A DNA stretch of 9,364 nucleotides from CALMFT01 sp041674565 (GTDB lineage: Bacteria; Patescibacteriota; Gracilibacteria; Absconditabacterales; Absconditicoccaceae), in the NCBI GenBank assembly GCA_041674565.1, contig JBAYVQ010000035.1:1-9364 (forward strand). The letters run 5' to 3'. The notes under the pieces were generated by a model. The model was given only the letters and a program-made list of their open reading frames with translations. It did no database searches and had not been told where the DNA came from. This document shows, one piece after another, positions 9,020-9,364 of the stretch (position 1 is its first letter; every line of letters begins with the position of its first letter). The position numbers were made by a program, and so were the translations under genes.

Positions 9020-9364
9020 GATGTATGCAGTAAGTCCATATAAATAGCTTGCGTAGCTTTCACGCACAAGCTTCGCTCAAATTTTCTTTTTCAGATTATT
9101 TCATATCTTTCATGGCGCATATTTACTAGTTTTGTAGCAATATCATCTATATTTCCTGGTTCTGCAAATCCAACCTTACCATGAACTACCTCAGGTATAG
9201 AGGCCACATTGGTAGTAACGAGACGGGCTCCCAAAGCACACACCTCGGCTACCGCAAAACCAAATCACTCGGCACGCGATGGTAAAATCACTACATCACT
9301 CAGAGCGATCCAATCTCTCAAAATAGTCCTTGGCACTGATTCGATCCGTACAATATGTGATCCA
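9010..9364 (-). CDS. GT4 family glycosyltransferase, 3' part
   Basis: This is the last 117 residues of a second GT4 enzyme whose start lies beyond the window edge. The visible part begins near the second Rossmann half. WIALSDVVILPSRAEGFGFAV (split around the TGA at 9265-9267) followed by AEV gives the E-x7-E donor site EGFGFAVAE. VASIPEVVHGKVGFAEPGN follows, as is usual in the family. Three TGA codons (9265, 9091, 9016) are read as Gly; the first is the Gly of EGFGF. Under the standard code the gene would end at TGA 9016-9018, giving a conventional ATGA overlap with the next gene. With UGA as Gly it reads on to TAG 9010, adding Gly-Lys and making a ten-base overlap. This is the only gene here ending in TAG. 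Confidence 0.88.

Noticed and set aside
1..9364. Locus decayed into pseudogenes by many nonsense mutations
   Set aside because: Every interruption is TGA in frame; there are no in-frame TAA or TAG and no frameshifts, and the TGAs fall on conserved glycines. Random decay would not choose one codon.
1..9364. UGA read as tryptophan (table 4, Mycoplasma-like) or as selenocysteine
   Set aside because: Trp at these sites would break invariant Gly motifs (SAM motif I, GGxGYIG, GFAxGNNIG), while true Trp positions use TGG. Selenocysteine is excluded by the number of sites and by their Gly contexts.

Overview
This window is a polysaccharide or glycoconjugate biosynthesis locus from a bacterium that reads UGA as glycine (translation table 25). 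The likeliest source is the Absconditabacteria (SR1) / Gracilibacteria (BD1-5, GN02) branch of the Patescibacteria (CPR). Under the standard code every gene here looks shattered. Reading TGA as Gly joins the pieces into nine intact or edge-truncated genes. I count 31 in-frame TGA codons, many at invariant glycines: SAM motif I of methyltransferases, the Rossmann GGxGYIG, the GT2 GFAxGNNIG motif, the GT4 N-terminal GGGQ, and SWWGA of a GT11 fucosyltransferase. All nine genes end in TAA (8) or TAG (1), and none ends in TGA.

Layout. Plus strand, 1-4222: a tight five-gene run. It holds the 3' part of a GT11 fucosyltransferase (1-426), a class I SAM methyltransferase (463-1347), a second small SAM methyltransferase (1381-1917), a GT2 glycosyltransferase (1917-2999) and a GT61 (DUF563) glycosyltransferase (2999-4222). 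The last two junctions are one-base TAATG overlaps. A compact hairpin with A and T tracts (4235-4263) lies in the 54-nt gap between this run and the convergent minus-strand genes, and can serve as a terminator in both directions.

Minus strand, 9364-4277: the transcription order is a 5'-truncated GT4 glycosyltransferase (9364-9010), a full GT4 glycosyltransferase (9019-7874) and a SAM methyltransferase (7825-7172), followed by an intrinsic terminator (about 7105-7133). Next comes an AT-rich intergenic region with a 21-bp direct repeat, and then a long gene (6898-4277) that reads as one 873-residue protein. This protein joins an NAD-dependent sugar epimerase/dehydratase (SDR), an RmlC-like cupin and a zinc-containing sugar C-methyltransferase.

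Together the genes look able to make a modified deoxysugar (the SDR-cupin-methyltransferase fusion) and to assemble and methylate a surface glycan (five glycosyltransferases and three further methyltransferases). No flippase, polymerase, ABC exporter or nucleotidyltransferase is visible, so the locus must extend beyond both edges. Exact donor and acceptor sugars cannot be read from sequence alone. Ribosome binding sites are not evident before any start.
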